A stretch of DNA of 26,312 nucleotides from a virus, in the IMG/VR virus record IMGVR_UViG_3300027736_000220, positions 1 to 26,312 of that record; one strand, written 5' to 3'. Below the pieces are notes generated by a model, which was given only the letters and a program-made list of their open reading frames with translations, did no database searches and was not told the DNA's origin. The position numbers and the translations under genes were made by a program. Numbering within the stretch: position 1 is the first letter of the stretch; every line of letters starts with the position of its first letter. Shown here one piece after another: positions 13,884 through 21,461 of this stretch.

Positions 13884-15445
13884 TGCCAAGTCCATTTACC
13901 CCAGGATCTTATGAAGACGCTTACTACAACTCTTTAGATGAGTCAGGTAAGAACCAACTTAATTATTCCAGTTCACGTTACGGTGCATACGGGAGGACTG
14001 GCGTAGTAGCGGGTTTAGCAAACAATCCCAATTATGTAGCATTTATAAATGCAAACAAACCTTCTTTAGATTACAGCCTAGCCCAACAAGGTAAATTAAG
14101 TTGGGCAGATTTTTATCGAGACAACCCGTCTTATGCTCCTAAGCCTGATCCTCTTACTCAGGCAATGAGCGCAGATGTGCACAAAGTAGAAGGTGCCACT
14201 TCAGGACTTTTGGGAATTGTTACGTTAGCCCTTATGGTTCCTGGCATGAGTTCTGAAATTGGTTCTGGCATCCTTGCACAAGCAGGTATTACAGGGGCTT
14301 CTCCAGCCGTTAATGCTGCTGTTGGATCTGCTGCTATCAACACTGCTACTACGCTTGCTAAGGGTGGAGACTTTCAAGAGGTTTTGCAATCTGCTGCATC
14401 TGGTGCTGCTGCATCTGGCATCAACGTGCAGATGGGTGGAGGCGTTGCCGGGGCCGTAACTGGCTCTATTGCCGGTACAGCGATTGCCGGTGGAGATGCC
14501 AACCAAGTAGTGATGAATGCTCTTGCAGCAGGGGTTGGCGCTGGTGTGCAGGGTGCAACTGGTAGCGCTGCTCTGGGTAGTCTTGCAAGAAGCACAGTCA
14601 TAACTGGAGAAGTATCTGGAGAAAGCCTGTTTAACGCGGCTATGGCCGGTATTAAAGCTGGTGACTCTATAGAAAAGACAGAGAGAAGCATCAATAATGC
14701 TTTAGAGGATCTGTCATCTACTTTCGGCGCACAGGCAGAGGGTCAGGACACGGTTGCAGGTGAGGCTGGTCAAGATACTTTAGGCGGTGCAGAGACTACT
14801 GATCAAGACCAGATTGTTGATCCTTTCCAAGATATTTCTCCCCCTCCGGTAGAAGACCCTAATGCTGTCCCGCTTGACCCGGTAACAATCCAAGGCCAAA
14901 GAGAGCAGCCAGTTGTTTCTGACGTAGTGACGGACGTTACCCGTAGCGCAACTCCTGCCTCGACAGACCAGCAGATTATTGACCTGATCGCCCAAGAGAC
15001 TGCGCCAGTAGCGGCAGATCCCAACGCCGGAGAACTGGAACAAGTGATCATTACTGGAAAACGGGAACCAGAATCTAATGTTTCGCCGGTGGTAACAGAC
15101 GTATCTACCGGAAGGCCAACAGCGGAACTAGACAGAGTTACGGTTACTGCCGCTAGAGAACCTGATTTTGAAGAAGAGCCTAATAAAGAAGAAGAACCTG
15201 ATGCTGAAGAAGAGCCTAAGAAAGAAGAAGAACCTAGACAAATATATCCAACGGTTACGGGTGTTCCTCCTAAAAGACGTCCTAGAACGCCTATAATTAC
15301 GGGTGCTACGACACCTAGACTTTTGGCAGATGCTTTGGCGGCGTATAGACCTGCTGGTGCTATAGAAGGAAAAGGAACTGGTGACGAACGCCAGGATGTT
15401 TGGAATGAAAAATCACTGCGTCTGCGTGACGCGCTGGGGTTGTAA
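13883..15445 (+). CDS. Putative internal virion / ejection protein, 520 aa
   Basis: Encodes 520 residues. Residues 1-100 are Tyr/Asn/Ser-rich. Residues about 106-250 are a long Gly/Ala-rich, weakly hydrophobic stretch (LLGIVTLALMVPGM, then GGGVAGAVTGSIAGTAIAGG), fitting insertion into the host membrane. The C-terminal half is acidic with repeated units (VTIQGQRE, VIITGKRE, VTVTAARE) and a four-fold EEEP repeat at 15170-15235. It ends in a basic tail (PKRRPRTPIITG and LRLRDALGL). It is first of four large genes between fibres and lysis genes, the usual place of podoviral ejection proteins. Role inferred from position and composition. Confidence 0.6.
   Translation: MPSPFTPGSYEDAYYNSLDESGKNQLNYSSSRYGAYGRTGVVAGLANNPNYVAFINANKPSLDYSLAQQGKLSWADFYRDNPSYAPKPDPLTQAMSADVHKVEGATSGLLGIVTLALMVPGMSSEIGSGILAQAGITGASPAVNAAVGSAAINTATTLAKGGDFQEVLQSAASGAAASGINVQMGGGVAGAVTGSIAGTAIAGGDANQVVMNALAAGVGAGVQGATGSAALGSLARSTVITGEVSGESLFNAAMAGIKAGDSIEKTERSINNALEDLSSTFGAQAEGQDTVAGEAGQDTLGGAETTDQDQIVDPFQDISPPPVEDPNAVPLDPVTIQGQREQPVVSDVVTDVTRSATPASTDQQIIDLIAQETAPVAADPNAGELEQVIITGKREPESNVSPVVTDVSTGRPTAELDRVTVTAAREPDFEEEPNKEEEPDAEEEPKKEEEPRQIYPTVTGVPPKRRPRTPIITGATTPRLLADALAAYRPAGAIEGKGTGDERQDVWNEKSLRLRDALGL
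15170..15235 (+). repeat. 18-bp tandem repeat encoding EEEP-xx
   Basis: Four units encode EEEP-NK, EEEP-DA, EEEP-KK and EEEP. The DNA units are close to identical apart from the two variable codons and GAA/GAG changes. A tandem repeat of this kind can change copy number by slippage, giving length variants of an acidic spacer in the ejection-type protein. Confidence 0.85.
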
Positions 15446-16438
15446 ATGAGTGAACTACGCAAAATGACCCGTATGGGCGGTGATCTTCGCAAGATTGCCA
15501 AGTTGCTGCAAGGTAAAGGCAGGAACGGAGATACCATCCTAGCGCACATCAACCCAGAAGAAGCAGCACTACTGCGGGACTACGGTGGGTCTGGAACTAC
15601 TAACCCAGATACGGGTTTGCTGGAGTTCTATGCCGGTGAAGAATACGGAGATGCAGGGTACGAATTGCCAATGCCTCCTGAAACGGTCAACATTCCCAGC
15701 CAAGAAATTGTTTCGCAAGTTGCCATACCGGAATATCAAGACGCAGCATACAACTTGCCAATGCCCCCTGCATTACCAGAACGTGAGCAATTTCAACCGT
15801 TTAGCCGTGAAGCATTCATGCCTGGGCCTACGCCTGTAGAGCCAGTATCTCCTGGTCTAAGTGCAAAAGACATTGGTTTGCCGCTTTCACAACAAGCTCG
15901 CGGTGCTGGAGCGCCTTCTCAAGAAACACAAGAAGGATTTCTGTCTGGTCTTAGCAAAGATGACAAGTTGCGTCTAGGTCTTGGCCTTGCAGGTGGAGTG
16001 CAGACTGCTCTTACAGCCCGTAAAGCCCGTCAAGGCGCACAAGAGTACGCTAACCAGATCCGTGCTCTGGGACAACCTTACGCCCAGCGTGGACAAGCAG
16101 AACTGTCAGCGGCGCAGCGCGGTGAACTAAGTCCGGTTGGGCAACAGCAGTTGGATGCTATGCGTGCTAGGGCTGCACAGGCACAGGCACAGCGTGGTGG
16201 CGTAGGTGCTGCACAGGCCCAACGTGCAGAGGAAGAATTGCGTCAGAGATTAAATGCTGCTAGGGAAGACTTTGGTCTCAAACTGACGGGTATAGGTGAC
16301 CAGTACACTGCCAAGGCTATCCAAGAGGGTATCCGCGCTGACCAAGAAATTGCTAGTCTGTACAGCAGTTACTTTGGTAACCTTATGAAGATGGCTGCAC
16401 CAACTGTCATCCAAGCGACTCAACCTGCCAAGGGTTAA
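15446..16438 (+). CDS. Putative internal virion protein, 330 aa
   Basis: Encodes 330 residues and starts directly after the previous stop (TAAATG). The N-terminus carries GRNGDTILAHINPEEAALL and then GSGTTNPDTGLLEF, a pattern I have seen in internal virion or ejection-type proteins of tailed phages. A short repeat AxYxLPMPP occurs twice (GYELPMPP, AYNLPMPP). The C-terminal half is helical and Gln/Ala/Arg-rich (AQAQRGGVGAAQAQR), probably coiled coil. It is likely packaged with its neighbours and ejected with the DNA. Confidence 0.65.
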   Translation: MSELRKMTRMGGDLRKIAKLLQGKGRNGDTILAHINPEEAALLRDYGGSGTTNPDTGLLEFYAGEEYGDAGYELPMPPETVNIPSQEIVSQVAIPEYQDAAYNLPMPPALPEREQFQPFSREAFMPGPTPVEPVSPGLSAKDIGLPLSQQARGAGAPSQETQEGFLSGLSKDDKLRLGLGLAGGVQTALTARKARQGAQEYANQIRALGQPYAQRGQAELSAAQRGELSPVGQQQLDAMRARAAQAQAQRGGVGAAQAQRAEEELRQRLNAAREDFGLKLTGIGDQYTAKAIQEGIRADQEIASLYSSYFGNLMKMAAPTVIQATQPAKG

Positions 16439-16440
16439 TC

Positions 16441-18114
16441 ATGGCTGAACTATTCTTTACGGAACAGCTTAATAAGCCACTTGCTGGGTTAGGTGCTCCC
16501 ACACCCGCTCCTGCTCCTAAACAAGTTGGGTTTCCGTCTATAGAACGTCCGGCAGACCCGCGACCAGGCATTGAAAGAGAGCGTGCAAGGATTGCTACCG
16601 AGACTGCCAACCTGGATGCCAAGATCATTACCAACTTGGCAGATCAAGGTAGGTTCCAAGCTGAACAGGCCAAAAGCAAAGCAGAGTCAGAAGCTAAAGC
16701 ATTGCGTGAAGTTGACGATGCAAGAGGTAGATTAGAAAAAAGTCTTTATGATTCTCCTGCATACAAGACTATTCAAGAGAAAAGCAAAGAGATTGCAGAG
16801 AAGTCTACGTTTAACCCTAATCAGCAAAATGCTCAAACTCTTGCTGCTGTATTTAGTGTTATTGGTGCTGCCGGATTCCTGCTAGGCGGGAACAACAAAA
16901 ACACTGCCAAGGCTGCTCTTGCCGCCATGAATGGCATGGCAGACGGGTATTCCAAAGGTAGGGACCAGTACGCAAAAGAGCAACGTCAGATATTTGAAAC
17001 TAACCAGAAAGCGTTGAGATCGACTCTTGACTCTCTGGAAAAGGCTTTTGAGTACGAGATTGCTCAGTCAAAAAATGATATTGATAGCGCAACTCGCAAG
17101 GCGAAGATTGCTGCTATCGAGCGGGATGCTGCGTTTATCAACACCAACATTGACAAGTACGGTCTTGTTGCTACGCTTGAACAATTGAAATCCAACAAGA
17201 AAAGATTGGAAACTGTTCTTGGTGCGCTGCAAAAGAAAGAAGATGCCTACTCTGCTGAGATGCAAAAAGAGTGGTTTGCAAACGAATCTAGGAAAGCAAC
17301 TTCCGCTGCTGCTCAAGAAAGAGTTGAGTACCAAGAACAAGAGCGGACAAGAAGAGAACAGGAACGGCTTCAAGATCAAGCAAGAAGAGATCAAGAACGT
17401 AGAGATTTTCAGCGTGATATGGCTCAGTTTAGGGTTGAGAATAGACCTACAAAAGAAACTACCCAAAGAGCTTCTCAACAACAATTCATTACTCAACGCG
17501 CCGTAAACGCTTTGGGTGGCGTCGCCTCTGCAATTGAAACTATTGTGGAACTTCCACAAGGGTCAACAACCGGATGGTTACCAAATCTTCAAACTAAAGA
17601 CGGCATGTTCAACGCAATTAGGAATCAAATAGGACGCAAGATTGCTCCTGTTGACGCCGAATTGATGAACACCACATTTACAGGAATTGGCAGAAACCTA
17701 GCTGCAATTGAAAGCAGCGGTCTTGCCAGCGGACTTGCAACGCTTGCCAATCAAATGCAACAAGGTACATACATCAATGCTGGTGTAGATGACCCCTATA
17801 AGGTTGCAATGAAATTGGCAGATATTAAGCGTATTGCAACAGAAAACATTCAACCAGCAATTGACTCTGGGTTGATGACTGATCTTCAAGCAAAGGCTGC
17901 TCAAGACTTAGTAAAAAGAATTGAAAAAGCAATTCCATACAACACTAGGGACGTTGCTGTTGCTTACAGAGAAGCCACTGCCAGAACAAAAGGCAAGCCA
18001 ACTGTAGGCCAATCCGCTTCTCAAGTTGTAAGGCCTGGAGAGGGCTGGTCTGATAAGGATGAAAAGCGTTTGCAAGAACTAGAGGAGAAAGCCCGTGGCT
18101 CTCAACCTAAGTGA
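16441..18114 (+). CDS. Putative ejection protein, long coiled coil, 557 aa
   Basis: Encodes 557 residues with AAGGG before ATG 16441. Pro-rich at the start (PTPAPAPKQ), then a helical region to about residue 120, one hydrophobic segment at 133-150 (LAAVFSVIGAAGFLLGG), and more long helices. Around residues 290-335 is a Gln/Arg/Glu-rich coiled coil (RREQERLQDQARRDQERR). The last 200 residues are a folded helical domain. The mix of long coiled coil and a single hydrophobic segment suits a protein that builds a channel across the host envelope during DNA entry. Confidence 0.6.
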   Translation: MAELFFTEQLNKPLAGLGAPTPAPAPKQVGFPSIERPADPRPGIERERARIATETANLDAKIITNLADQGRFQAEQAKSKAESEAKALREVDDARGRLEKSLYDSPAYKTIQEKSKEIAEKSTFNPNQQNAQTLAAVFSVIGAAGFLLGGNNKNTAKAALAAMNGMADGYSKGRDQYAKEQRQIFETNQKALRSTLDSLEKAFEYEIAQSKNDIDSATRKAKIAAIERDAAFINTNIDKYGLVATLEQLKSNKKRLETVLGALQKKEDAYSAEMQKEWFANESRKATSAAAQERVEYQEQERTRREQERLQDQARRDQERRDFQRDMAQFRVENRPTKETTQRASQQQFITQRAVNALGGVASAIETIVELPQGSTTGWLPNLQTKDGMFNAIRNQIGRKIAPVDAELMNTTFTGIGRNLAAIESSGLASGLATLANQMQQGTYINAGVDDPYKVAMKLADIKRIATENIQPAIDSGLMTDLQAKAAQDLVKRIEKAIPYNTRDVAVAYREATARTKGKPTVGQSASQVVRPGEGWSDKDEKRLQELEEKARGSQPK

Positions 18115-19570
18115 AAAAGAAGAATTAGAACTTCTTCAATTACGCAAACAAAAAGCACAGTTTTCTCAAAAGCCAGTTAAAGAACCTTCTTTTGGTGAGA
18201 AGGTTGGGGCTGGCCTTTATGGTGCGGCTACAGGCGTTGCAGGCGGTCTTGGCGAATTGGAAAAGTTTGGTGCTTACGAGTTGCCAAAAATGTTTCCAGA
18301 GGCTGCGCGTCAGAACTTAGCGACTATTGGCATTCTTCCAGAGACTGACGAAAAGCCTAAAGGTAGACAGACAATTTTTCCAACCGTGAAAGAAGCAGAA
18401 AAAGGTCTTCAAAAGGTTGGCATTCAACCACCTAGAGAAGAAGTCAGTGGGTATAGAACTGCTGGTGAAGTTTTAGGTGGTTTAGGTTTGTCAACTCCAA
18501 GGATGGCTAGGGGCGCCGGACGGTTGGTCGGAGGGGAAGCCACTCAAACTGGAGAACGTTTAGCGAGACGGGCAGAAGAGCTTGGATTGCAAGTAAAGGC
18601 TCCTCAAGTTAGAGAATCCAGCCCAATGAGTCTTTCTAGTAGTAGACAGAGCCAAACAAGAGCAAATCAACTTGCATCAGAAACTACTGGCGTTCCTGGT
18701 GTAAATGAAATTGATGATGCGTTTATCAGAAATCGTATTGGTGCACTTGGGAACGAGTACGAAAACTTGTTTGCCAATCAACAGATCCGTCTTGATCCGC
18801 AGTCTATTCAAGCGTTGCAGGACGTAGCAAATATTCAAAACCTGTTGCCTACCGCTGCGGCAGGTGTAAGTCCTGCTGCTAGACAATCAGTTAACAACAT
18901 ACTAAACAATTATCAACAAATGGCAAGAAGGCCTGGAGCTAATCCAGCTACGTTTTCTGCCAATGGTCCTGAGTTGCAAAGGGTAAGATCCGGGTTGTTG
19001 ACTGCTGCCAGAAATTCTTCTGACATGGCAACTAGGCAGGGGATATTTGATCTTCTAGAAGGCATTGACCAATCAATAGCCAGAAATCACCCACAGATAT
19101 TTGCTGAAATACGCAGACTAAATCCTTTGTACAGAAATACTGTAAACCTTGAGCAATTGATGCAACAAGGTGGGATTGTTAATGGTGATATTAGTCTCGA
19201 ACGTCTTGGCAATATGCTTGGTCAAAGAACTGGGTCTGTCAGATATCAACCAACTGGATTAGATGAACTTGGTTTGTTGGGGAGAAATCTTGGAATGAGA
19301 GCAAGATGGGAACCAGCCGGACGTTCGTACACTCCAGAAATGGCTGCTGCGGGTCAAGCTGCTGGAGTCAGAACTGGTGCTGTAGAAGCACTTGCACGGT
19401 TCAGCACTCCGTTCCAAAGAACTCTGCAAAGGAATTTGCAACCTCCACCTCCTGCTGCAACTAGGGCTGGGCGTGCAAGTCAGGCTGTAATCCAAGGTTT
19501 GGCAAGAAGTCCTGCTACTACGGGAACATTAAGCGGTATTGGTCTTAGGCAGGTTGAACCGGAAGAATAA
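18095..19570 (+). CDS. Putative internal virion protein, 491 aa (GTG start)
   Basis: Starts at GTG 18095 with AGAGGAG at 18081-18087, seven bases before it, and overlaps the previous gene by 20 bases in another frame. The 491 residues start with a charged helix (SEKEELELLQLRKQK), a Gly/Ala-rich membrane-prone patch (VGAGLYGAATGVAGGLGEL), and then a mostly helical body rich in Arg, Gln and Asn. The C-terminus is basic and Pro-rich (RNLQPPPPAATRAGRASQA). Last of the four large genes between fibres and lysis genes, so an ejection-type role is likely. No enzyme motif, such as a transglycosylase, was found. Confidence 0.6.
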   Translation: MALNLSEKEELELLQLRKQKAQFSQKPVKEPSFGEKVGAGLYGAATGVAGGLGELEKFGAYELPKMFPEAARQNLATIGILPETDEKPKGRQTIFPTVKEAEKGLQKVGIQPPREEVSGYRTAGEVLGGLGLSTPRMARGAGRLVGGEATQTGERLARRAEELGLQVKAPQVRESSPMSLSSSRQSQTRANQLASETTGVPGVNEIDDAFIRNRIGALGNEYENLFANQQIRLDPQSIQALQDVANIQNLLPTAAAGVSPAARQSVNNILNNYQQMARRPGANPATFSANGPELQRVRSGLLTAARNSSDMATRQGIFDLLEGIDQSIARNHPQIFAEIRRLNPLYRNTVNLEQLMQQGGIVNGDISLERLGNMLGQRTGSVRYQPTGLDELGLLGRNLGMRARWEPAGRSYTPEMAAAGQAAGVRTGAVEALARFSTPFQRTLQRNLQPPPPAATRAGRASQAVIQGLARSPATTGTLSGIGLRQVEPEE

Positions 19571-19764
19571 TGAGCAAGAAACGCGGTATCAATCCAGACC
19601 TTGAGAAGGCCATCCTAGATGTGCTTAAGGCTACTATTGCAGACCCAGAGTCTAGTCTTGATGCTAAGATGAAGGTTATCGACCGTGCTCTCAAGTTAGA
19701 GGCTATCAAACTCAAGGATGAGGGTTCTGAGTGGGGTACGGGTTTTTTATCTGATGATGAGTGA
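19570..19764 (+). CDS. Hypothetical small helical protein, 64 aa
   Basis: ATG 19570 overlaps the previous stop as TAATG. The 64 residues are charged and helical (LEKAILDVLKATIADPESSL, then KVIDRALKLEAIKLKDE), and end in an acidic tail after EWGTGF. I recall similar short proteins in other tailed phages but no function for them. It starts the small-gene block that leads to the endolysin. Confidence 0.7.
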   Translation: MSKKRGINPDLEKAILDVLKATIADPESSLDAKMKVIDRALKLEAIKLKDEGSEWGTGFLSDDE

Positions 19765-19984
19765 AAATATGGAAGCTATCCAGTTGATCAAGTTAGCGTT
19801 GACAGTCATTACCGAGCGTCTGATTACCATCATTAGCATACTGACCTCTTGTGGGTTAAGTTGCTGGGTGATGTACGAACCCACATGGGAGAGGGTTGCC
19901 ACCCTTGGAATCTATGTGTTCTTTTGTTACCTTATTCTTGTTGCTAAGGAGCCAAGAAATGCAGCATCGTCCACATCAACGTGA
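19757..19984 (+). CDS. Two-span small membrane protein (holin or lysis candidate)
   Basis: Start chosen is ATG 19757, overlapping the previous gene by eight bases; ATGs at 19754 and 19769 are alternatives. The 75 residues have membrane segments at about 21-40 (LITIISILTSCGLSCWVMY) and 47-63 (ATLGIYVFFCYLILVA) with a polar tail. Such short two-span proteins in a lysis block are commonly holins or pinholins. The 57-aa protein at 20518 is an equally good candidate, so one may be an antiholin or a regulator. Confidence 0.65.
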   Translation: MSENMEAIQLIKLALTVITERLITIISILTSCGLSCWVMYEPTWERVATLGIYVFFCYLILVAKEPRNAASSTST

Positions 19985-20174
19985 CAACGATATAAACCAG
20001 CAGATTGCCAAGTCTGTACGACCACAGCTCCCCCGTGACGGAAGCAAAGACATGGTGCGGTGGGAGGCAGGACAACTACCGAAAGGTGGATTCCGGCCTG
20101 TTCTGCCTTTCTGTGAAGGACCGTACAACACCAAGTTGAACCCTACTAGCGGTGCTGGTAAGAGGATCTACTGA
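19959..20174 (+). CDS. Hypothetical protein, 71 aa
   Basis: Start chosen is ATG 19959, because TAAGGAG at 19945-19951 is correctly spaced; an earlier ATG at 19896 lies within the membrane protein gene. The 71-residue product is hydrophilic (RPHQRDNDINQQIAKSVRP) and ends SGAGKRIY. It overlaps the membrane protein by 26 bases and the next gene by one base. No recognised domain. Its tight coupling suggests it works with its neighbours. Confidence 0.6.
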   Translation: MQHRPHQRDNDINQQIAKSVRPQLPRDGSKDMVRWEAGQLPKGGFRPVLPFCEGPYNTKLNPTSGAGKRIY

Positions 20175-20521
20175 TGGCTTATAACCAGGCTTTTTACCCT
20201 ATGGGGAAGACGTTTGTTTTGTCGGGGAGTTCTTCCCTTGCAAGTTCAAATGTTTTTGCCGACAGTCCTTGCAGCCAGTATCTGTTTGTCAATCATGAGA
20301 CATCAGGTAGCCAACCACTGTATGTCAGAATCTCGGCTACTTCTGGCGCGAACGCTGCTGTGCCAACGTCTGGCACTCCTGGGTATGGAGTACCTATCAG
20401 GCCACAGGAATCAATTGTGCTGAGTGGGCCACAGTGTTCTAGCACCGCGAATGTGTACATATCTTTCATTTCTTCGTCTCAAACTCCAACCGTCTACGTC
20501 ACTCCTGGGGAAGGACTATGA
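20174..20521 (+). CDS. Small beta-rich protein (paralogue of 9192-9524)
   Basis: Encodes 115 residues; ATG 20174 overlaps the previous stop as TGATG. It begins QAFYPMGKT and ends TVYVTPGEGL, matching the start and end of the 110-aa protein after the fibre gene. The middle is beta-rich with no obvious motif. Four Cys-free strands are followed by a SQTP turn. It lies just upstream of the holin-like gene, an odd place for a fibre-associated protein. It may be a head or tail surface protein. Confidence 0.75.
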   Translation: MAYNQAFYPMGKTFVLSGSSSLASSNVFADSPCSQYLFVNHETSGSQPLYVRISATSGANAAVPTSGTPGYGVPIRPQESIVLSGPQCSSTANVYISFISSSQTPTVYVTPGEGL

Positions 20522-20691
20522 AATACCTCATTGAACGTTTTAAAGAACCTAGCTCATGGGCTGGTATTGCCATTCTCATCAACATTCTTTCACCGTTGAT
20601 TGGCATTCCACCAGGCACCGGAGAGGCATTGGTTCACCTTGGCACCGCTGCTGCGGCGTTTGGGGCTGTCTTCCTACAGGAAAAGCCGTGA
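20518..20691 (+). CDS. Holin-like small membrane protein, 57 aa
   Basis: ATG 20518 overlaps the previous stop as ATGA. The 57 residues begin with a charged helix (MKYLIERFKEPSSWAG), then membrane segments at about 14-30 (AGIAILINILSPLIGIP) and 36-53 (GEALVHLGTAAAAFGAVFL), and end QEKP. Length, two spans and the SSWAG entry into the first span match common small phage holins. The endolysin follows directly, overlapping its stop as GTGA. It would open the cell membrane for lysis. Confidence 0.75.
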   Translation: MKYLIERFKEPSSWAGIAILINILSPLIGIPPGTGEALVHLGTAAAAFGAVFLQEKP

Positions 20692-21029
20692 GTCTTGTAG
20701 CAGAGCAAGCAGAGTTCCTCAAGGACGTTGCTAGGCTTATTGACAAGTGTTTTGAGCTAGGGTTTGTTGTCACGGGTGGCGAGCTATTTCGCACCCCTGA
20801 GCAGCAGACGATCTACCTGCAAAGAGGTCTGAGCAAGACTTCTAACTCTATGCACCTCAAGCGGTGTGCCATTGACTTGAACTTCTTCAAGGACGGAGAG
20901 TTGGTAGGCAAAAGGGAACCTTTAATCCCGGTTGGCGAGTTCTGGCAGAGTCTCAACCCCAAGAACCGCTGGGGTGGTAACTTTAAGAACATTGTTGACT
21001 GTCCACATTTCGAGAGAAACGTTGGCTAA
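20688..21029 (+). CDS. Endolysin, M15-type L-Ala-D-Glu / D-Ala carboxypeptidase
   Basis: Start chosen is GTG 20688, overlapping the holin-like stop; a longer frame from ATG 20556 would lie inside the holin gene. The 113 residues carry the peptidase M15 zinc signature: S54-x-H56-x6-D63 (SMHLKRCAIDLNFF), and D104-x2-H107 (DCPHFE). H56, D63 and H107 would bind zinc and D104 is the probable catalytic base, as in T5-type endolysins. WGGNF near residue 95 also fits. It cuts the peptide part of peptidoglycan. No signal peptide, so export depends on the holin. Confidence 0.9.
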   Translation: MSLVAEQAEFLKDVARLIDKCFELGFVVTGGELFRTPEQQTIYLQRGLSKTSNSMHLKRCAIDLNFFKDGELVGKREPLIPVGEFWQSLNPKNRWGGNFKNIVDCPHFERNVG

Positions 21030-21246
21030 GAAGTTTCCTAATTTGTCTGTTGGCAGGGGTGAGAAGCTACCTGCAAGCAGAGGTGCTGGCCTGACAGAGA
21101 AGGGTAGGCGTAAAGCCCGTGCTGCCGGATCTAACCTACAGGCACCTACCAAGTCAGGACCGCGCCACAAGTCTTTCTGTGCGCGTAGCAAGAGTTGGAC
21201 CGGAGAACGTGGTAAAGCCGCTAGACGGCGTTGGGGATGTAGATGA
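21022..21246 (+). CDS. Small basic protein of the GAGLTxKGR type, 74 aa (TTG start)
   Basis: Start chosen is TTG 21022 with GAGAG close upstream, overlapping the endolysin stop by eight bases; an ATG at 20932 lies inside the endolysin gene. The 74 residues include KLPASRGAGLTEKGRRKAR, GSNLQAP and KSFCARS, then an Arg/Lys-rich end (GKAARRRWGC). I recognise this signature from short phage and giant-virus proteins of unknown function (I believe the DUF6321 type). Very basic, so nucleic-acid binding is possible. Confidence 0.7.
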   Translation: MAKKFPNLSVGRGEKLPASRGAGLTEKGRRKARAAGSNLQAPTKSGPRHKSFCARSKSWTGERGKAARRRWGCR

Positions 21247-21386
21247 GAACACCAAAAGCAAAGCGTGGTCTTTACTACAACATCAACAAAAGACGTAAGG
21301 CTGGTAAGCCAGCTAAGAAGCCAGGGCAGAGTGGTTATCCTACTGCCGAGGCTTTCCGGCGTTCTGCCAAGACTGCCAAACGATAA
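21243..21386 (+). CDS. Small basic protein of the GLYxNI type, 47 aa
   Basis: ATG 21243 overlaps the previous stop as ATGA. The 47 residues read KAKRGLYYNINKRRKAGKP, then GYPTAEAFRRSAKTAKR. This matches a widespread short family in phages and giant viruses (GLYxNI...KxGxPTxxAFxxSAKTAK). Together with the gene before it, it forms a pair of extremely basic, small proteins. Function unknown; a role in packaging or DNA binding is only inferred from charge. Confidence 0.75.
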   Translation: MRTPKAKRGLYYNINKRRKAGKPAKKPGQSGYPTAEAFRRSAKTAKR

Positions 21387-21401
21387 AAAAACTCATAACG
21401 T

Positions 21402-21431
21402 AACCTGTCTGTAAAAATTGCAGATTAGGTT
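21402..21431 (+). promoter_or_regulatory. Imperfect hairpin in the gap before the metallophosphoesterase
   Basis: AACCT at 21402-21406 pairs with AGGTT at 21427-21431, and TCTG at 21408-21411 pairs with CAGA at 21421-21424, giving a nine-pair stem with a small bulge and an A/T-rich loop. It lies in the 75-base gap after the small basic genes. No T-run follows, so it is not a classic terminator. A protein- or ribosome-related control site is possible. Confidence 0.35.
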
Positions 21432-21434
21432 CGC

Positions 21435-21453
21435 GCCATGATTATCTTATGGC
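21435..21453 (+). promoter_or_regulatory. Second inverted repeat before the metallophosphoesterase
   Basis: GCCAT at 21435-21439 and ATGGC at 21449-21453 form a five-base inverted repeat around a nine-base spacer, ending nine bases before ATG 21462. It could be an operator or an mRNA hairpin near the ribosome binding region, which has only a weak Shine-Dalgarno site. Chance occurrence is also quite likely. Confidence 0.25.
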
Positions 21454-21461
21454 AGATTTAG

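Noticed and set aside
14803-15552. 249-aa open frame on the - strand, rich in Ser
   Set aside because: It mirrors the EEEP- and Thr/Val-rich part of the ejection-type gene; the Ser runs are the antisense of GAA/GAG codons.
17068-17559. 163-aa open frame on the - strand
   Set aside because: Antisense of the Gln/Glu/Arg-rich coiled coil; no start signals.
20556-20687. Longer N-terminus for the endolysin from ATG 20556
   Set aside because: The added residues fall within the holin-like gene in another frame and do not match an endolysin N-terminus.
21438-21461. Seven-codon frame MIILWQI in phase with the metallophosphoesterase, ending at TAG directly before its ATG
   Set aside because: No ribosome binding site and no context for stop-codon readthrough; treated as chance.
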